Notes: a model not told the origin generated them from the sequence alone. 64,000 nucleotides of DNA from Billgrantia ethanolica (GCF_021404305.1 NZ_JABFTX010000001.1:1612001-1676000), one strand, 5' to 3'; counted from the first letter of the stretch, positions 39,471 through 48,528 are shown. A program made the numbers and translations.

Positions 39471-40567
39471 GGATGTCTCCAGCGGGCGATGGCCTCAACC
39501 AGCGCCCGGTTCTCCGGCCGCGAGCGCACCGCCACCCGCAGCCAGGCGCCCTCGAGGCCGATGAAATGGTGGGTATGACGGACGAGAATGCCGCCGCGCG
39601 CCAGGTGTTCCAGCAGCGCCGGCATCGACCCGCCGCGAGCATCCTGAAGCCAAGCGCCCCTGAACAACAGGAAGTTGGCGTGGGACGGCACGACGTCGAG
39701 CCCCAGCGCCTCGAGCTTGCCCTGCAGCCAGGGGCGCTCGGCGTCGAGCCAGGCGCGGGTTCGCGCCAGATAGTCCCGGTCCGCCAACAGCGGCGCGACC
39801 AGCCCCGCCGCCAGGGCGTTGACGCTCCACGGCGGCTGCAACTCGGCAATAGCGTTTACCGCGGCGGCCGAGCCCAGCAGGTAGCCCAACCGCAGGCCGG
39901 GAATGGCATACAGCTTGGTCATCGAGCGCAGCAGCAGCAGGTTGTCGAAGCGAGCCAGCAGCGGCGTGAGCCGCACGTCCGGCGTGGCGAAATCGACAAA
40001 GGCTTCGTCCACCACCAGCGTGGCGCCGTGGCGCTGGCCTGCCGCCAGCAGGCGTTCGATCCGCTCGCGCTCGATCAGCGTTCCGGTAGGGTTGTTGGGG
40101 CGGCACAGAAACAGCGCGCCGGCATCGCGCATGGCCTCAGCGGCACGTGCCTCGTCCAGCATGAAACGGTCCCCCGTCAGGGCGAGAGGCTCCGTGGAGA
40201 TGCCGTAGTGGCAGCAGGCGCGCGCATACTCGCCGAAGGTGGGCTGCACGATCGCGGCCCGACGCACCCCCTGCCTGGCCAGCAGAGCCGCAGCGAGGAA
40301 GATCGCCTCGGCGCCGCCGTTGGTGAGCCTTAGCTGCTCGGGCCCGAGCCTTTCGCTCATGGCGATAGCGTCTCGTGCCTCGCCATAGTCAGGATCGGGA
40401 TAGACGGCGAGTTCCGTCACGCTGGCGGCGAGCCGCTGCGCCAGCCAGGGCGGTGGCCCCAGCGGGTTGAGGTTGGCACTGAAGTCGATGACCTCACTGT
40501 CGCCAGCGAGGCCGAAGCGCGGCAGCAGCTGCTCGGGGCGCCCGCCATGGCTCGGCCAGTCGCTCAT
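39467..40567 (-). CDS. cobD: L-threonine-O-3-phosphate decarboxylase
   Basis: 366 residues. PLP fold-type I aminotransferase homologue: GGRPEQLLPRFGL, DFSANLNPLGPP, TNGGAEAIFLAAALL, CRPNNPTGTL, VVDEAFVDF and PLP-Lys in LLRSMTKLYAIPGLRLGY. It makes aminopropanol phosphate, the linker of the nucleotide loop. ATG lies 16 bp after the cbiB stop. Salmonella CobD naming is used (CobC in Pseudomonas nomenclature). Confidence 0.93.
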   Translation of the reverse strand: MSDWPSHGGRPEQLLPRFGLAGDSEVIDFSANLNPLGPPPWLAQRLAASVTELAVYPDPDYGEARDAIAMSERLGPEQLRLTNGGAEAIFLAAALLARQGVRRAAIVQPTFGEYARACCHYGISTEPLALTGDRFMLDEARAAEAMRDAGALFLCRPNNPTGTLIERERIERLLAAGQRHGATLVVDEAFVDFATPDVRLTPLLARFDNLLLLRSMTKLYAIPGLRLGYLLGSAAAVNAIAELQPPWSVNALAAGLVAPLLADRDYLARTRAWLDAERPWLQGKLEALGLDVVPSHANFLLFRGAWLQDARGGSMPALLEHLARGGILVRHTHHFIGLEGAWLRVAVRSRPENRALVEAIARWRHP

Positions 40568-40583
40568 GCGTCTCTCCCCTCGC

Positions 40584-41579
40584 TCATGCCCAGGCGCTCC
40601 GTACCCCGGCCACGGCGGCCATCAGCAGGAAGAACACCGCCCAGGCCCCGTGCATATGGCGTATGGCACGTTCGATATGGACGACCCGCAGCGGCTCGCA
40701 CGGTTCACCCATCGGCGCCCGTTCGGAAATGCTTCCGCCATAGTGATTGATACCGCCGAGCTGCACGCCGAGCAGGTACGCCATCATCGCTTCGGGCCAG
40801 CCAGCGTTGGGGCTGGGATGGCCCGGCGCCTCACGCCAGGTGCCGGCCAGCGCTCCCAGTCTACGCGCCCTCTGCCTACGCGCCCCCGGCAGCGCCAGGG
40901 CGGCCAGCCACATGCTCAGAGCGGTGAGCCGGGCCGGCACCCAGTTGGCCAGGTCGTCGAGCCTGGCCGAAGCGTAGCCGAAATCGGCGTAGCGCTCGCT
41001 GCGATGGCCGACCATGGAGTCCAGCGTGTTCACCGCCTTGTAGGCCAGCGCCAGCGGCGCCCCGCCGAGCAGCGCCCAGAACAGCGGCGCGGTGATGCCG
41101 TCGACCGTGTTCTCGGCCACGGTTTCCACCGTGGCCCGGGTCACGCCGGCCTCGTCGAGCGTATCGGTGTCGCGCCCGACGATCATCGCAACGGCCCGGC
41201 GCGCACCTGCGAGGTCGCCTCTGACCAGCGGGTCGGCCACCGCGAAGGCGGCATCGCGCAGCCCCTTGATCGCCAGCGCGCTAGCCAGCAGCAACAGTTC
41301 GCCGATGCGCCCCAGCCAGGGGTGCAGCCAAGCGAGCAGCGTTAGTACGCCCCAGGCCAGGGCATAAGTGAGCCCCACCACGCAGCCGGTGAGCAGAAAG
41401 CCCTTGCAGCGACGGGCTCGCGGGCTGCCGTGGTTCCAGCGACGCTCCAGCACCTCGATCAGCCGCCCCATGGCGACCACCGGATGGGGAAGCCAGCGCG
41501 GGTCGCCGATCAGCAGATCCAGCGCGATGGCCCCCAGCAGCAGTGCCAGCAGGGCCAGGCTCAGCGGCTCGACGCTCAT
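40584..41579 (-). CDS. cbiB: Adenosylcobinamide(-phosphate) synthase CbiB
   Basis: 331 residues from ATG 41579, 10 bp after the cobT stop. Integral membrane protein with LDLLIGDPRWLPHPVVAMGRLI, IVGRDTDTLDEAGVTRATVETVAENT, DGITAPLFWALLGGAPLALAYKAVNTLDSMVGH region (positions about 155-205) and GRYADFGYASARLDDLANWVPARLT-like segment, all characteristic of CbiB/CobD. It attaches aminopropanol(-phosphate) to adenosylcobyric acid. Confidence 0.95.
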   Translation of the reverse strand: MSVEPLSLALLALLLGAIALDLLIGDPRWLPHPVVAMGRLIEVLERRWNHGSPRARRCKGFLLTGCVVGLTYALAWGVLTLLAWLHPWLGRIGELLLLASALAIKGLRDAAFAVADPLVRGDLAGARRAVAMIVGRDTDTLDEAGVTRATVETVAENTVDGITAPLFWALLGGAPLALAYKAVNTLDSMVGHRSERYADFGYASARLDDLANWVPARLTALSMWLAALALPGARRQRARRLGALAGTWREAPGHPSPNAGWPEAMMAYLLGVQLGGINHYGGSISERAPMGEPCEPLRVVHIERAIRHMHGAWAVFFLLMAAVAGVRSAWA

Positions 41580-41589
41580 GCCTCGGCGC

Positions 41590-42645
41590 TCATGACTCAG
41601 GGGCAGCGCCAGCCACCCCGGCCGAATCGAAGGTGGCCATCTCACTCAGCATGCGGCAGGCGGCTTCCAGCAGCGGAAAGGCGAGCGCCGCCCCGGTGCC
41701 CTCGCCCAGGCGCAGCTGCATGTCGAGCAACGGCTCGGCCTCGAGCAGCTCCAGCGCCACGTCGTGGCCCGGCTCGCAGGAACGGTGGCCGAAGATCAGG
41801 TAGCCACGCAGCGCAGGCGCGAGCCGGCAGGCCGCCAGCGCCGCCACCGTCGCGATGAAGCCGTCGACCAGGATCGGCATGCGCCGGGCGGCCGCACCCA
41901 GGTAGGCGCCGGCCATGGCGGCGATCTCCAGCCCGCCGAGCTTGACCAGCACTTCCATGGGCCGGGTGGGGTCGGCATCGCGAGCCGCCAGGGCGCTTTC
42001 GATCACCCCGACCTTGTGGGCCAGGCGCGAGATATCGATGCCCGTCCCCTGCCCCACCAGGCGGGTCACCGGCCGCCCGCTCAGGGCGGCCAGCAGGGCG
42101 CTGCTGGCGGTGGTGTTGGCGATGCCCATCTCACCGACGATCAGGCAGCGGCAGCCGTCGGCGTGGCTGCGCGCGGCGGCACGTATGCCGACCTCGATGG
42201 CGCGCTGGGCCTCGGCCAGGCTCATGGCATCCTCGCGGGCGAAATTGGCGGTGCCGGGGCGCACCTTGTCGTGGACCACGCCCTCACCTTCGACGGTGCC
42301 CTTCACCCCCACGTCGACGACCTCGAGCCGCGCGCCGATCTGGCAGGCGAAGACGTTGATGGCGGCGCCGCCAGCGGCGAAGTTGGCCACCATCTGCGCC
42401 GTCACCTCCTGGGGAAAGGCGGACACGCCCTCTTCGGCCACGCCATGGTCGGCGGCGAAGACGATCACCCCGGGCGGGCTCACCGCAGGCGCAGCGCTGC
42501 CGCTCAGACAGGCAAGCTGGATGACCAGCGATTCGAGACGACCCAGGCTGCCGGGGGGCTTGGTGAGGTTGTCGAGGCGTGTCTGCACGGCGGGGGCGAG
42601 AGCGTCATCGACCGGTACGATGGCGGCCAGGGTATCGGCAAGCAT
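41590..42645 (-). CDS. cobT: Nicotinate-nucleotide:dimethylbenzimidazole phosphoribosyltransferase
   Basis: 351 residues. Conserved LDNLTKPPGSLGRLE at the N-terminus, FAADHGVAEEGVSAFPQEVT, GEMGIANTTASSALLAAL, VGQGTGID, and catalytic Glu in RLGEGTGAALAFPLLEAA. It activates the lower ligand base with nicotinate mononucleotide to give alpha-ribazole-5-phosphate. AGGATACGCTC precedes the ATG. It lies 57 bp after the P-type ATPase; a weak hairpin (42685-42703) sits between them, so co-transcription is possible. Confidence 0.96.
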   Translation of the reverse strand: MLADTLAAIVPVDDALAPAVQTRLDNLTKPPGSLGRLESLVIQLACLSGSAAPAVSPPGVIVFAADHGVAEEGVSAFPQEVTAQMVANFAAGGAAINVFACQIGARLEVVDVGVKGTVEGEGVVHDKVRPGTANFAREDAMSLAEAQRAIEVGIRAAARSHADGCRCLIVGEMGIANTTASSALLAALSGRPVTRLVGQGTGIDISRLAHKVGVIESALAARDADPTRPMEVLVKLGGLEIAAMAGAYLGAAARRMPILVDGFIATVAALAACRLAPALRGYLIFGHRSCEPGHDVALELLEAEPLLDMQLRLGEGTGAALAFPLLEAACRMLSEMATFDSAGVAGAAPES

Positions 42646-42702
42646 GAGCGTATCCTGATAGGGCGTGGGGCAGCCGCCATCTTAACAGGCTGGCTCGGCC
42701 TG

Positions 42703-44952
42703 TCACGGCGCCGTGCCCAGCGCTCCCACCTGCTGGCTCTGCTGTCGTACCTGGGGCTCCCGCTCGCCGGCCAGGGCCAGGCGTGCCGAATTCGCCACTA
42801 CGCTGAGCGAGCTGGCCACCATGGCCAGCACCGCTATCAGAGGCGGAATCGGCATGGCCACCGCCAGCCCCAGTGCCAGCAGGTTGTAGATGCCGGAGAG
42901 CACCAGATTCTGGCGCATCACCCGGCGCGTGCGGCGCGCCAGGCGCCAGGCCACCTCGACCCCGGCCACCCCGGGCTTCAGCAGCGCCACGCTGGCGCCC
43001 TCCTGCACCGTGCTATTGGCACCCAGCGGCGCCACGCCGACGCTGGCGGTGGCCAGCCCCACCACGTCGTTGAGCCCGTCGCCGACGTAGAGCGACGGCT
43101 GCGGCATGGCCGCCAGCAGCTTGGCCTTGGCCTCGGGGCTGCGCCCGGCATAGCACTCCTCCGCTTTCATGCCCACCGCATCCGCCAGCCGCCTCACCGC
43201 CAGCGCCCTGTCGCCGCTGATCAGCGCCAGCGCGAGGCCGTGACGGCGCAGCTCGGCCAGCGTTGCTGCGGTGCCGGGCAGGGCCGTCTCGCCTAGGGTG
43301 AAGCGCGCCGACAGGGCACCGTCGCAGGCCAGCAGCACTTCGCTCTCTCCCGAGTCGGCGGCCTGCTGGGTGGCAACGCCCTGCTCGGCGAGCCAGGCAC
43401 GGCTGCCCAGCAGCAGCTCTCGCCCGTCGCCAAGTGAGACCCGGCGCCCGCGTCCGCCGACCTCCTCGGCCTGCACGATCTCGAGCTCCCCGCCCGCCCC
43501 GGCATCCTGGGCATCTTGAACATAGCGACGCACGGCCCGCGCCAACGGGTGCTCGCTGCCACGCGCCGCCACCGAGGCCAGCGCCAGCAGCTCCGGTTCA
43601 GGCAGGTTGGTCGCTGAGTGCATGGCCTGCACCTGCGGCTCTCCGGCGGTGAGGGTGCCGGTCTTGTCGAAGGCGGCGCTACGGATTCGCGCCAGCGTCT
43701 CGAAGGCCCCCGGGTCGCGAATCACCACGCCGCGCTCCAGGGCCTGGCCGCTGCCCGCCAGACCGGCCAGGGGAATCGCCAGGCCCACGGCGCAGGGGCA
43801 GGCCACTACCAGCACCGACAGCGCCCTCACCCAGGCCTCCTCGGTCGGCACGCCGGCCAGCCAGGTCGCCACCAGGGTAAGCAACGCCAGCACCACCGCC
43901 AGGGGGCTGAGCCAGCCGGCGAAGCGGTCCGCCAGCCGCTGCAGCTCGCCCTTGCGCGCCTGCTGCCACCACATCTGCTCGCGCAGCCGGTCCAGACGAC
44001 ACTCGCCGGCGGGCGCGGTGACCTCGAATACCAGCGCCGCACCGAGGTTACGGCAGCCGGCCGCCACGGCATCGCCCGGCAGGCAGCGCCGCGGCGCGCT
44101 TTCGCCGGTCAGCGGTGAGAGGTCGAGCAGCGCTTCGCCATCGCGGAGGACGCCATCCAGCGCCAGGGTCTCGCCGGGCTCGACGCGCAGCCGATCCCCC
44201 ACCGCCACCGCTTCCAGCGCACAGGAGTGCCAGGCATCCGCCACCCAGCGCTGTACCTGCGCCGGCGGCCGATGCAACGCCTGGAGCGCACGCAGCCCGC
44301 GGTGGCGGCACAGGGTTTCCACCAGCCGGCCGACCAGCAGCAGGGTGACCAACATCACCGCGGTATCGAAATAGACCTCCGGCGAGCCCAGCATCAGCAG
44401 CCACAGCGATACGCCCACCGCCGTCAGCGCGCCCAGCGCCACCAGCGCATCCATGCCGGGTCGCCATGCCCGGGTTGTGCGCCAGCCGGCACGGTAGAAC
44501 GGCAGTGCCACGTAGGTGACGACCGGCAGGGCGAATGCGCCCGAAACCCAGGCCATGATCACGTCCAGCTCGGCACTGGGCATGGCACCGGCATAGATCA
44601 GCAGCGAGGCGAGCATGGTCCACATGCCGAAGGCCACGGCCATGAGCAGCCGCAGGGTGAGATAGCGGCTCTCGGCATCGAGCCGCGCTTCGGCATCGCC
44701 TATCGCTTCGGGGGGACCGAGGCGGTAGCCGAGCCGGCTCACGGCGGCGGCCAGCCGCGCTTCCTCGAGCGCCGGCGGCTGCCCCTGCACCAGCAGGGTG
44801 GCACTGGGGTAGTGCACGCTGGCGGCGCTGACGCCGGGCATGCGGGCCAGCTGTGCCTCGACGGCCAGGGCGCAGCTGGTGCACCACAGCCCCTGAACCG
44901 AGTAGAGCGCCTCACCCTGGCGCTCGGATTGACTGTCGGAGATGGCATCCAT
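42703..44952 (-). CDS. Heavy-metal P1B-type ATPase, copper-type motifs
   Basis: 749 residues from ATG 44952; an ATG at 45003 would add 17 residues and is also possible, since neither start has a strong ribosome site. N-terminal HMA domain with GLWCTSCALAVE (CxxC), transmembrane CPC in VVACPCAVGLAIP, phosphorylated Asp in FDKTGTLTAG, SEHPLARAV, and GDGLNDVVGL. The YN in SGIYNLLALG and MVASSLSVVANSARL match the M7/M8 signature of Cu(I) pumps (CopA/CcoI group). It sits upstream of cobT, but nothing in the motifs suggests cobalt. Confidence 0.9.
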   Translation of the reverse strand: MDAISDSQSERQGEALYSVQGLWCTSCALAVEAQLARMPGVSAASVHYPSATLLVQGQPPALEEARLAAAVSRLGYRLGPPEAIGDAEARLDAESRYLTLRLLMAVAFGMWTMLASLLIYAGAMPSAELDVIMAWVSGAFALPVVTYVALPFYRAGWRTTRAWRPGMDALVALGALTAVGVSLWLLMLGSPEVYFDTAVMLVTLLLVGRLVETLCRHRGLRALQALHRPPAQVQRWVADAWHSCALEAVAVGDRLRVEPGETLALDGVLRDGEALLDLSPLTGESAPRRCLPGDAVAAGCRNLGAALVFEVTAPAGECRLDRLREQMWWQQARKGELQRLADRFAGWLSPLAVVLALLTLVATWLAGVPTEEAWVRALSVLVVACPCAVGLAIPLAGLAGSGQALERGVVIRDPGAFETLARIRSAAFDKTGTLTAGEPQVQAMHSATNLPEPELLALASVAARGSEHPLARAVRRYVQDAQDAGAGGELEIVQAEEVGGRGRRVSLGDGRELLLGSRAWLAEQGVATQQAADSGESEVLLACDGALSARFTLGETALPGTAATLAELRRHGLALALISGDRALAVRRLADAVGMKAEECYAGRSPEAKAKLLAAMPQPSLYVGDGLNDVVGLATASVGVAPLGANSTVQEGASVALLKPGVAGVEVAWRLARRTRRVMRQNLVLSGIYNLLALGLAVAMPIPPLIAVLAMVASSLSVVANSARLALAGEREPQVRQQSQQVGALGTAP

Positions 44953-45009
44953 ACGGCAAAGCGTAAAGGAAACCCCGGGCAAATGCCCGCCAGATGGAGC
45001 CATTCACGA

Positions 45010-45038
45010 TTGGCACCTGGCCAGCGCCCCTCTATACT
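45010..45038 (+). promoter_or_regulatory. Sigma70 promoter of the radical SAM gene
   Basis: TTGGCA (45010-45015), a 17-bp spacer and TATACT (45033-45038). The -10 is overlapped by a LexA box, so LexA binding would block RNA polymerase. Confidence 0.75.
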
Positions 45039-45054
45039 GTATATGAATACAGTT
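45035..45054 (+). promoter_or_regulatory. LexA-binding (SOS) box
   Basis: TACTGTATATGAATACAGTT fits the gammaproteobacterial consensus CTG-N10-CAG (45037-45052) with the favoured TA-rich core. It overlaps the -10 element and lies 15 bp before the start codon of the radical SAM gene. It predicts induction by DNA damage. Confidence 0.85.
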
Positions 45055-45069
45055 AAATGAAGGCTCGCC

Positions 45070-46152
45070 ATGCCCCACTTCGACATAAAGCAAACGCGCA
45101 AGGGTCGCGGCGCCACCTACAACCCCAGCAACCGCTTCGCCCCCACCCACAGCGAAACGGAGGACGACGGCTGGTGGCAGGAGGAGATGCCGACGCGCCT
45201 GGCCACGGTGGTCAGCGAGGAGCGGGCACGCAGCGCGCTGGCGTGGAACGACTCCCCGGACCTGGCCTTCGACCGCTCCCTCAACCCCTACCGCGGCTGC
45301 GAACACGGCTGCATCTACTGCTATGCGCGACCGAGCCATGCCTACTGGGACATGTCGCCGGGCATCGACTTCGAGACCCGGCTGATTGCCCGCAGCGGCC
45401 TGGTGGATCGCCTGCGCGAGGAGTTCTGCAAGCGCAGCTACGTGTGTCGCCCCATCGCCTTCTCCGGCAACACCGACTGCTATCAGCCGCTGGAGGCGGA
45501 ACGCGGCACCAGCCGCGAGATACTGGGCTTCCTGCTCGAGTGTCGCCACCCGGTGTCGATCATCACCAAGAGCGCGCTGATCCTGCGTGACCTGGACCTG
45601 CTGGGGGAGCTGACCCGCCGGCGGCTGGTGCGGGTGTCGATCAGCCTGACCAGCCTCGACACCGAGCTCAAGCGCAGCCTGGAACCCCGGGCCGCCTCCC
45701 CCGCCGCGCGCCTGCGCACCGTGCAGCGGCTGCACGAGGCCGGCATCCCGGTGGGGGTGATGGTGGCGCCGGTGATACCGGGCCTGACCGACCATGAGCT
45801 GGACCGCCTGCTGGCAGCGGCGCGTGACGCCGGCGCCCAGTGGGCGGGCTGGACGCTGCTGCGCCTGCCGCGGGAAGTGGCCCCGCTGTTCGAGGATTGG
45901 CTGGAGGCCCACTACCCCGAGCGGGCACGCAAGGTGATGAGTCTGGTGCGGCAGAGTCGCGGCGGTGCCGACTACGACAGCCGCTTCGGCACGCGCATGC
46001 GCGGCGAGGGCGTGTTCGCCGAGCTGATCGCCCAGCGCTTCGACAAGATCTGCCGACGGCTGGGCCTCAACGACCCGGCCACCAGCGAATCGCGACAGCT
46101 CGACGTCACCGCGTTCCGCCCGCCGCGAGCGCAGGGCGACCTGTTCGAGTGA
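45070..46152 (+). CDS. Radical SAM protein, PA0069 family (SplB-related)
   Basis: 360 residues with GAAGG before the ATG. The radical SAM cluster motif is CEHGCIYCYARPSHAY (CxxxCxxC, residues ~77-84), followed by IAFSGNTDCYQPLE and a SAM barrel, with RQSRGGADYDSRFGTRMRG near the C-terminus. It belongs to the COG1533 group related to spore photoproduct lyase and annotated as possible DNA-repair enzymes; the reaction of this subfamily is not established. The P. aeruginosa member PA0069 is, as I recall, in the LexA regulon, which agrees with the SOS box here. Convergent with an alcohol dehydrogenase, 4 bp apart. Confidence 0.92.
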   Translation: MPHFDIKQTRKGRGATYNPSNRFAPTHSETEDDGWWQEEMPTRLATVVSEERARSALAWNDSPDLAFDRSLNPYRGCEHGCIYCYARPSHAYWDMSPGIDFETRLIARSGLVDRLREEFCKRSYVCRPIAFSGNTDCYQPLEAERGTSREILGFLLECRHPVSIITKSALILRDLDLLGELTRRRLVRVSISLTSLDTELKRSLEPRAASPAARLRTVQRLHEAGIPVGVMVAPVIPGLTDHELDRLLAAARDAGAQWAGWTLLRLPREVAPLFEDWLEAHYPERARKVMSLVRQSRGGADYDSRFGTRMRGEGVFAELIAQRFDKICRRLGLNDPATSESRQLDVTAFRPPRAQGDLFE

Positions 46153-46156
46153 CGCC

Positions 46157-47152
46157 TCAAGGCACGATGACGGCAGCTCCCGTCAGCCGGCCCTCGCGCA
46201 GGTCGCTCAGCGCCTGGTTGGCCCGGTCCAGCGGGTAGGCGTGCGTCTCGGTGCGAATCGGCACCGTGGGGGCCAGGGCCAGGAACTCCTCGCCGTCCTG
46301 CCGGGTGAGGTTGGCCACCGACTTGACGCTGCGCTCTTGCCACAGCAGGCGATAGGGGAAGGCGGGAATGTCGGACATGTGGATACCGCCGGAAACCACC
46401 GTGCCACCCGGGCGTACCTGCGCCAGGGCCAGGGGAACCAGCTCTCCCACCGGCGCGAACAGTAACGCGGCATCGAGGGGCTCCGGCGGCGCCTGATCGG
46501 CGTCGCCGGCCCACACGGCCCCGAGCCTTCGAGCGAAGGCCTGGGCCGCGTCGTCGCCCGGTCGGGTGAAGGCATACACTCGCTGCCCACGCGCCACGGC
46601 GAGCTGCACGAGGATATGCGCGGCGGCGCCGAAACCGTAGATGCCGAGGCGGCGGTTCTGCTCGCCACCGGCCAGGCGCCAGGTGCGATAGCCGATCAAC
46701 CCCGCGCACAGCAGCGGTGCTGCGGCCTGGGCGTCCTCGGCGATCAAGGGGAAACAGTAGCGGGCATCGGCCACGCCGTACTCGGCGTAGCCGCCATCCA
46801 GGGTATAGCCGGTGAAGCGTGCCTGAGGGCAGAGATTCTCGCGACCGGCCAGGCAGGCCTCGCACTCGCCGCAGGTCCACCCCAGCCAGGGCACCCCGAT
46901 GCGCATGCCCACGCTCAGGTGCTGGACGCTCTCGCCTACCGCCGTGACCTCGCCGACGATCTCGTGACCGGGAATCAGGGGTAGCACAGGCGAAGGCAGC
47001 TCGCCGTCCACCACATGCAGATCGGTGCGGCAGACGCCACAGGCCAGCACGCGGAACTGCACCTGGGCAGTGTCGGGCTGTGGCCTGGGGACCCGGTCTA
47101 GCTGCAGCGGCTGACCGGGGGCATGCAGGCGCATCGCGCGCATCGTGCTCAT
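46157..47152 (-). CDS. Zinc-dependent alcohol dehydrogenase
   Basis: 331 residues with GAGGGAGCC before the ATG. MDR family with catalytic zinc ligands in ACGVCRTDLHVVDG and PGHEIVGEV, and structural zinc cysteines in CGECEACLAGRENLC. The Rossmann motif GIYGFGAAAH replaces the usual GxGGxG. Similar to AdhA-type NAD(P)-dependent alcohol/aldehyde oxidoreductases; substrate unknown. It stands alone on the minus strand. Confidence 0.9.
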   Translation of the reverse strand: MSTMRAMRLHAPGQPLQLDRVPRPQPDTAQVQFRVLACGVCRTDLHVVDGELPSPVLPLIPGHEIVGEVTAVGESVQHLSVGMRIGVPWLGWTCGECEACLAGRENLCPQARFTGYTLDGGYAEYGVADARYCFPLIAEDAQAAAPLLCAGLIGYRTWRLAGGEQNRRLGIYGFGAAAHILVQLAVARGQRVYAFTRPGDDAAQAFARRLGAVWAGDADQAPPEPLDAALLFAPVGELVPLALAQVRPGGTVVSGGIHMSDIPAFPYRLLWQERSVKSVANLTRQDGEEFLALAPTVPIRTETHAYPLDRANQALSDLREGRLTGAAVIVP

Positions 47153-47190
47153 GACGGCTCCCTCGCAACGAAGTCTCTTCGGGGAGCATA

Positions 47191-47210
47191 GCGCAGCCTC
47201 TCGGCTGCGC
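47191..47210 (-). terminator. Hairpin after the DUF2797 gene
   Basis: GCGCAGCC-N4-GGCTGCGC, 17 bp beyond the DUF2797 stop. No T-tract, so a weak terminator at best. Confidence 0.45.
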
Positions 47211-47227
47211 TCAGTTCCGTGCCCAGG

Positions 47228-48085
47228 TCAGCTCACCGCTACCTCGTAGCCGGTGAACTTGCGCAGGTTGATCACGCCCGTATCGAGGATCAGATACTGT
47301 CCCTTGAGGCCCAGCAGGGTGCCGGCCACTTCGGGCTTCTTGTCGAAGTTGTGCGAGACGATCTTGCGCGGGAACTCCAGCACCGGGTAGTCGAAGCTCA
47401 CCGGCGGCTCGTCGAGCAGGCGAATGGTATCGGCACCGAAGCGTTGGCGTAGCTGGCCAAGCCCGCTCTCCAGACGCGCCAGCAGGCGATCGCGCTCGAC
47501 CAGCAGGTCCATCGGTTCGACCTCGCCCTTGAGCATGGCGCGCCAGTTGGTGCGGTCGGCCACCTCCTCCTTGAACAGCATCTCGACCAGACCCGACTGC
47601 TGGCGCGTCTCGACCGACAGGATTGGCATCGCCTGGATCGCGCCCTGATCCAGCCAGCGCGTGGGCACCTGGGTACCGCGGGTGATGCCCACCTTGAGGC
47701 CGGAGGAATTGGCCAGGTAGATGACGTGGGGCTGGAAACAGTGGCGTTCGGCCCACTCCGGCTCACGGCAGGTGCCGGCGTCGAAGTGGCAGGTCTCGGG
47801 CTTGACGATGCAGGTGTCGCACTGGGCGAGCCGGGTGAAGCAGGGGTAGCAGTAGCCCTGGGCGAAGCTCTTCTTCGTCGCCCTTCCGCAGTGGGTACAG
47901 GCGATCGCTCCGGTCCACTGCAGCCGCAGCGGCTGGCCGAGCCGCGCATTCAGGTCGAGGCGATGCTCGCCGGCACGCAGCGTGTAGCGCACCGCGCCGC
48001 CCTGCTCGCCCGGCGCGACGGCCATCTTGCTCAGGCAACCCTGAACTACGGCGGAATCGATTTCTTTCGTTTCAATAATATTCAT
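47228..48085 (-). CDS. DUF2797 zinc-ribbon protein
   Basis: 285 residues from ATG 48085, kept because the segment VQGCLSKMAV belongs to the conserved family N-terminus; no clear ribosome site is seen. Two cysteine clusters: CTHCGRATKKSFAQGYCYPCF and CDTCIVKPETCHFDAGTC, a probable zinc-binding region at about residues 65-115, then a YLANSSGLKVGITRG segment reminiscent of GIY-YIG folds. Function unknown; these proteins are conserved in proteobacteria. An interspersed repeat lies immediately upstream. Confidence 0.85.
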   Translation of the reverse strand: MNIIETKEIDSAVVQGCLSKMAVAPGEQGGAVRYTLRAGEHRLDLNARLGQPLRLQWTGAIACTHCGRATKKSFAQGYCYPCFTRLAQCDTCIVKPETCHFDAGTCREPEWAERHCFQPHVIYLANSSGLKVGITRGTQVPTRWLDQGAIQAMPILSVETRQQSGLVEMLFKEEVADRTNWRAMLKGEVEPMDLLVERDRLLARLESGLGQLRQRFGADTIRLLDEPPVSFDYPVLEFPRKIVSHNFDKKPEVAGTLLGLKGQYLILDTGVINLRKFTGYEVAVS

Positions 48086-48100
48086 AGGGGATGTGGCATA

Positions 48101-48215
48101 GACTGGCGAGCGGGATGAAGCGCAAGGCGCACGGAGCACAGGAACCGGAGCATATGGGGTATATGTGAGGATTCCGCGCACCGCGCAACGCAGCGATTCG
48201 CCCGCGCAGCCATGT
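48101..48215 (-). repeat. Interspersed palindromic repeat, copy A
   Basis: About 115 bp, nearly identical (two or three differences over the first 100 bp from 48108) to copy B at 49615-49742. The core contains CATAT-GGGGT-ATATG and many complementary GCGC/ACGGA/TCCGCGC blocks, so the transcript would fold into a long hairpin. It fills the spacer between the DUF2797 and DUF1315 genes. It lacks the clean outer ends of copy B. Confidence 0.85.
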
Positions 48216-48228
48216 ATGCCGCATTTCC

Positions 48229-48513
48229 TCAGTCACGTGACGCATCCCGGGCAAGCCCCGCCAGCTCCGGCGGAACGTTAGCGCCGCTGCTGGCGCTGCC
48301 GCAGGTGCGCTGCTGCAGATAGCCCACGCGCAGCTCCTCGGGCACGTGATTCTCGTGCTCGTAGCGAATCACCGCCTCGAGACAGAGTTCGGTCTGCTCG
48401 GCGGTCAGCATGCGCCCGTCGGGCCATTTGCGCAGCGCCACCGCCTGCTTGAGGCTCTCGTAGATGGCCGGCGTCATCTGGCGGATCATGCGCTCGAAGG
48501 TCATATCGCTCAT
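48229..48513 (-). CDS. DUF1315 (YeaC-like) family protein
   Basis: 94 residues with AAGAGAG before the ATG. The segment FERMIRQMTPAIYESLKQAV and KWPDGRMLTAEQTELCLEAVI match the small DUF1315/YeaC family; the last 30 residues are Ser/Ala rich and not conserved. Function unknown. It begins 15 bp after the rhomboid gene and is co-transcribed with it. Confidence 0.82.
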   Translation of the reverse strand: MSDMTFERMIRQMTPAIYESLKQAVALRKWPDGRMLTAEQTELCLEAVIRYEHENHVPEELRVGYLQQRTCGSASSGANVPPELAGLARDASRD

Positions 48514-48528
48514 GTAAAACTCTCTTGA

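Noticed and set aside
42646..42702. Second cobalamin riboswitch before cobT
   Set aside because: Only 57 bp are available and no B12 box (GCC-GGAGACC-type) is present.
48068..48181. Extended N-terminus of the DUF2797 protein and a similar peptide start near 49.7 kb
   Set aside because: Both come from reading through the interspersed repeat (MRGILTYTPYAPVPVLRAP in each); the real gene start is downstream at 48085.
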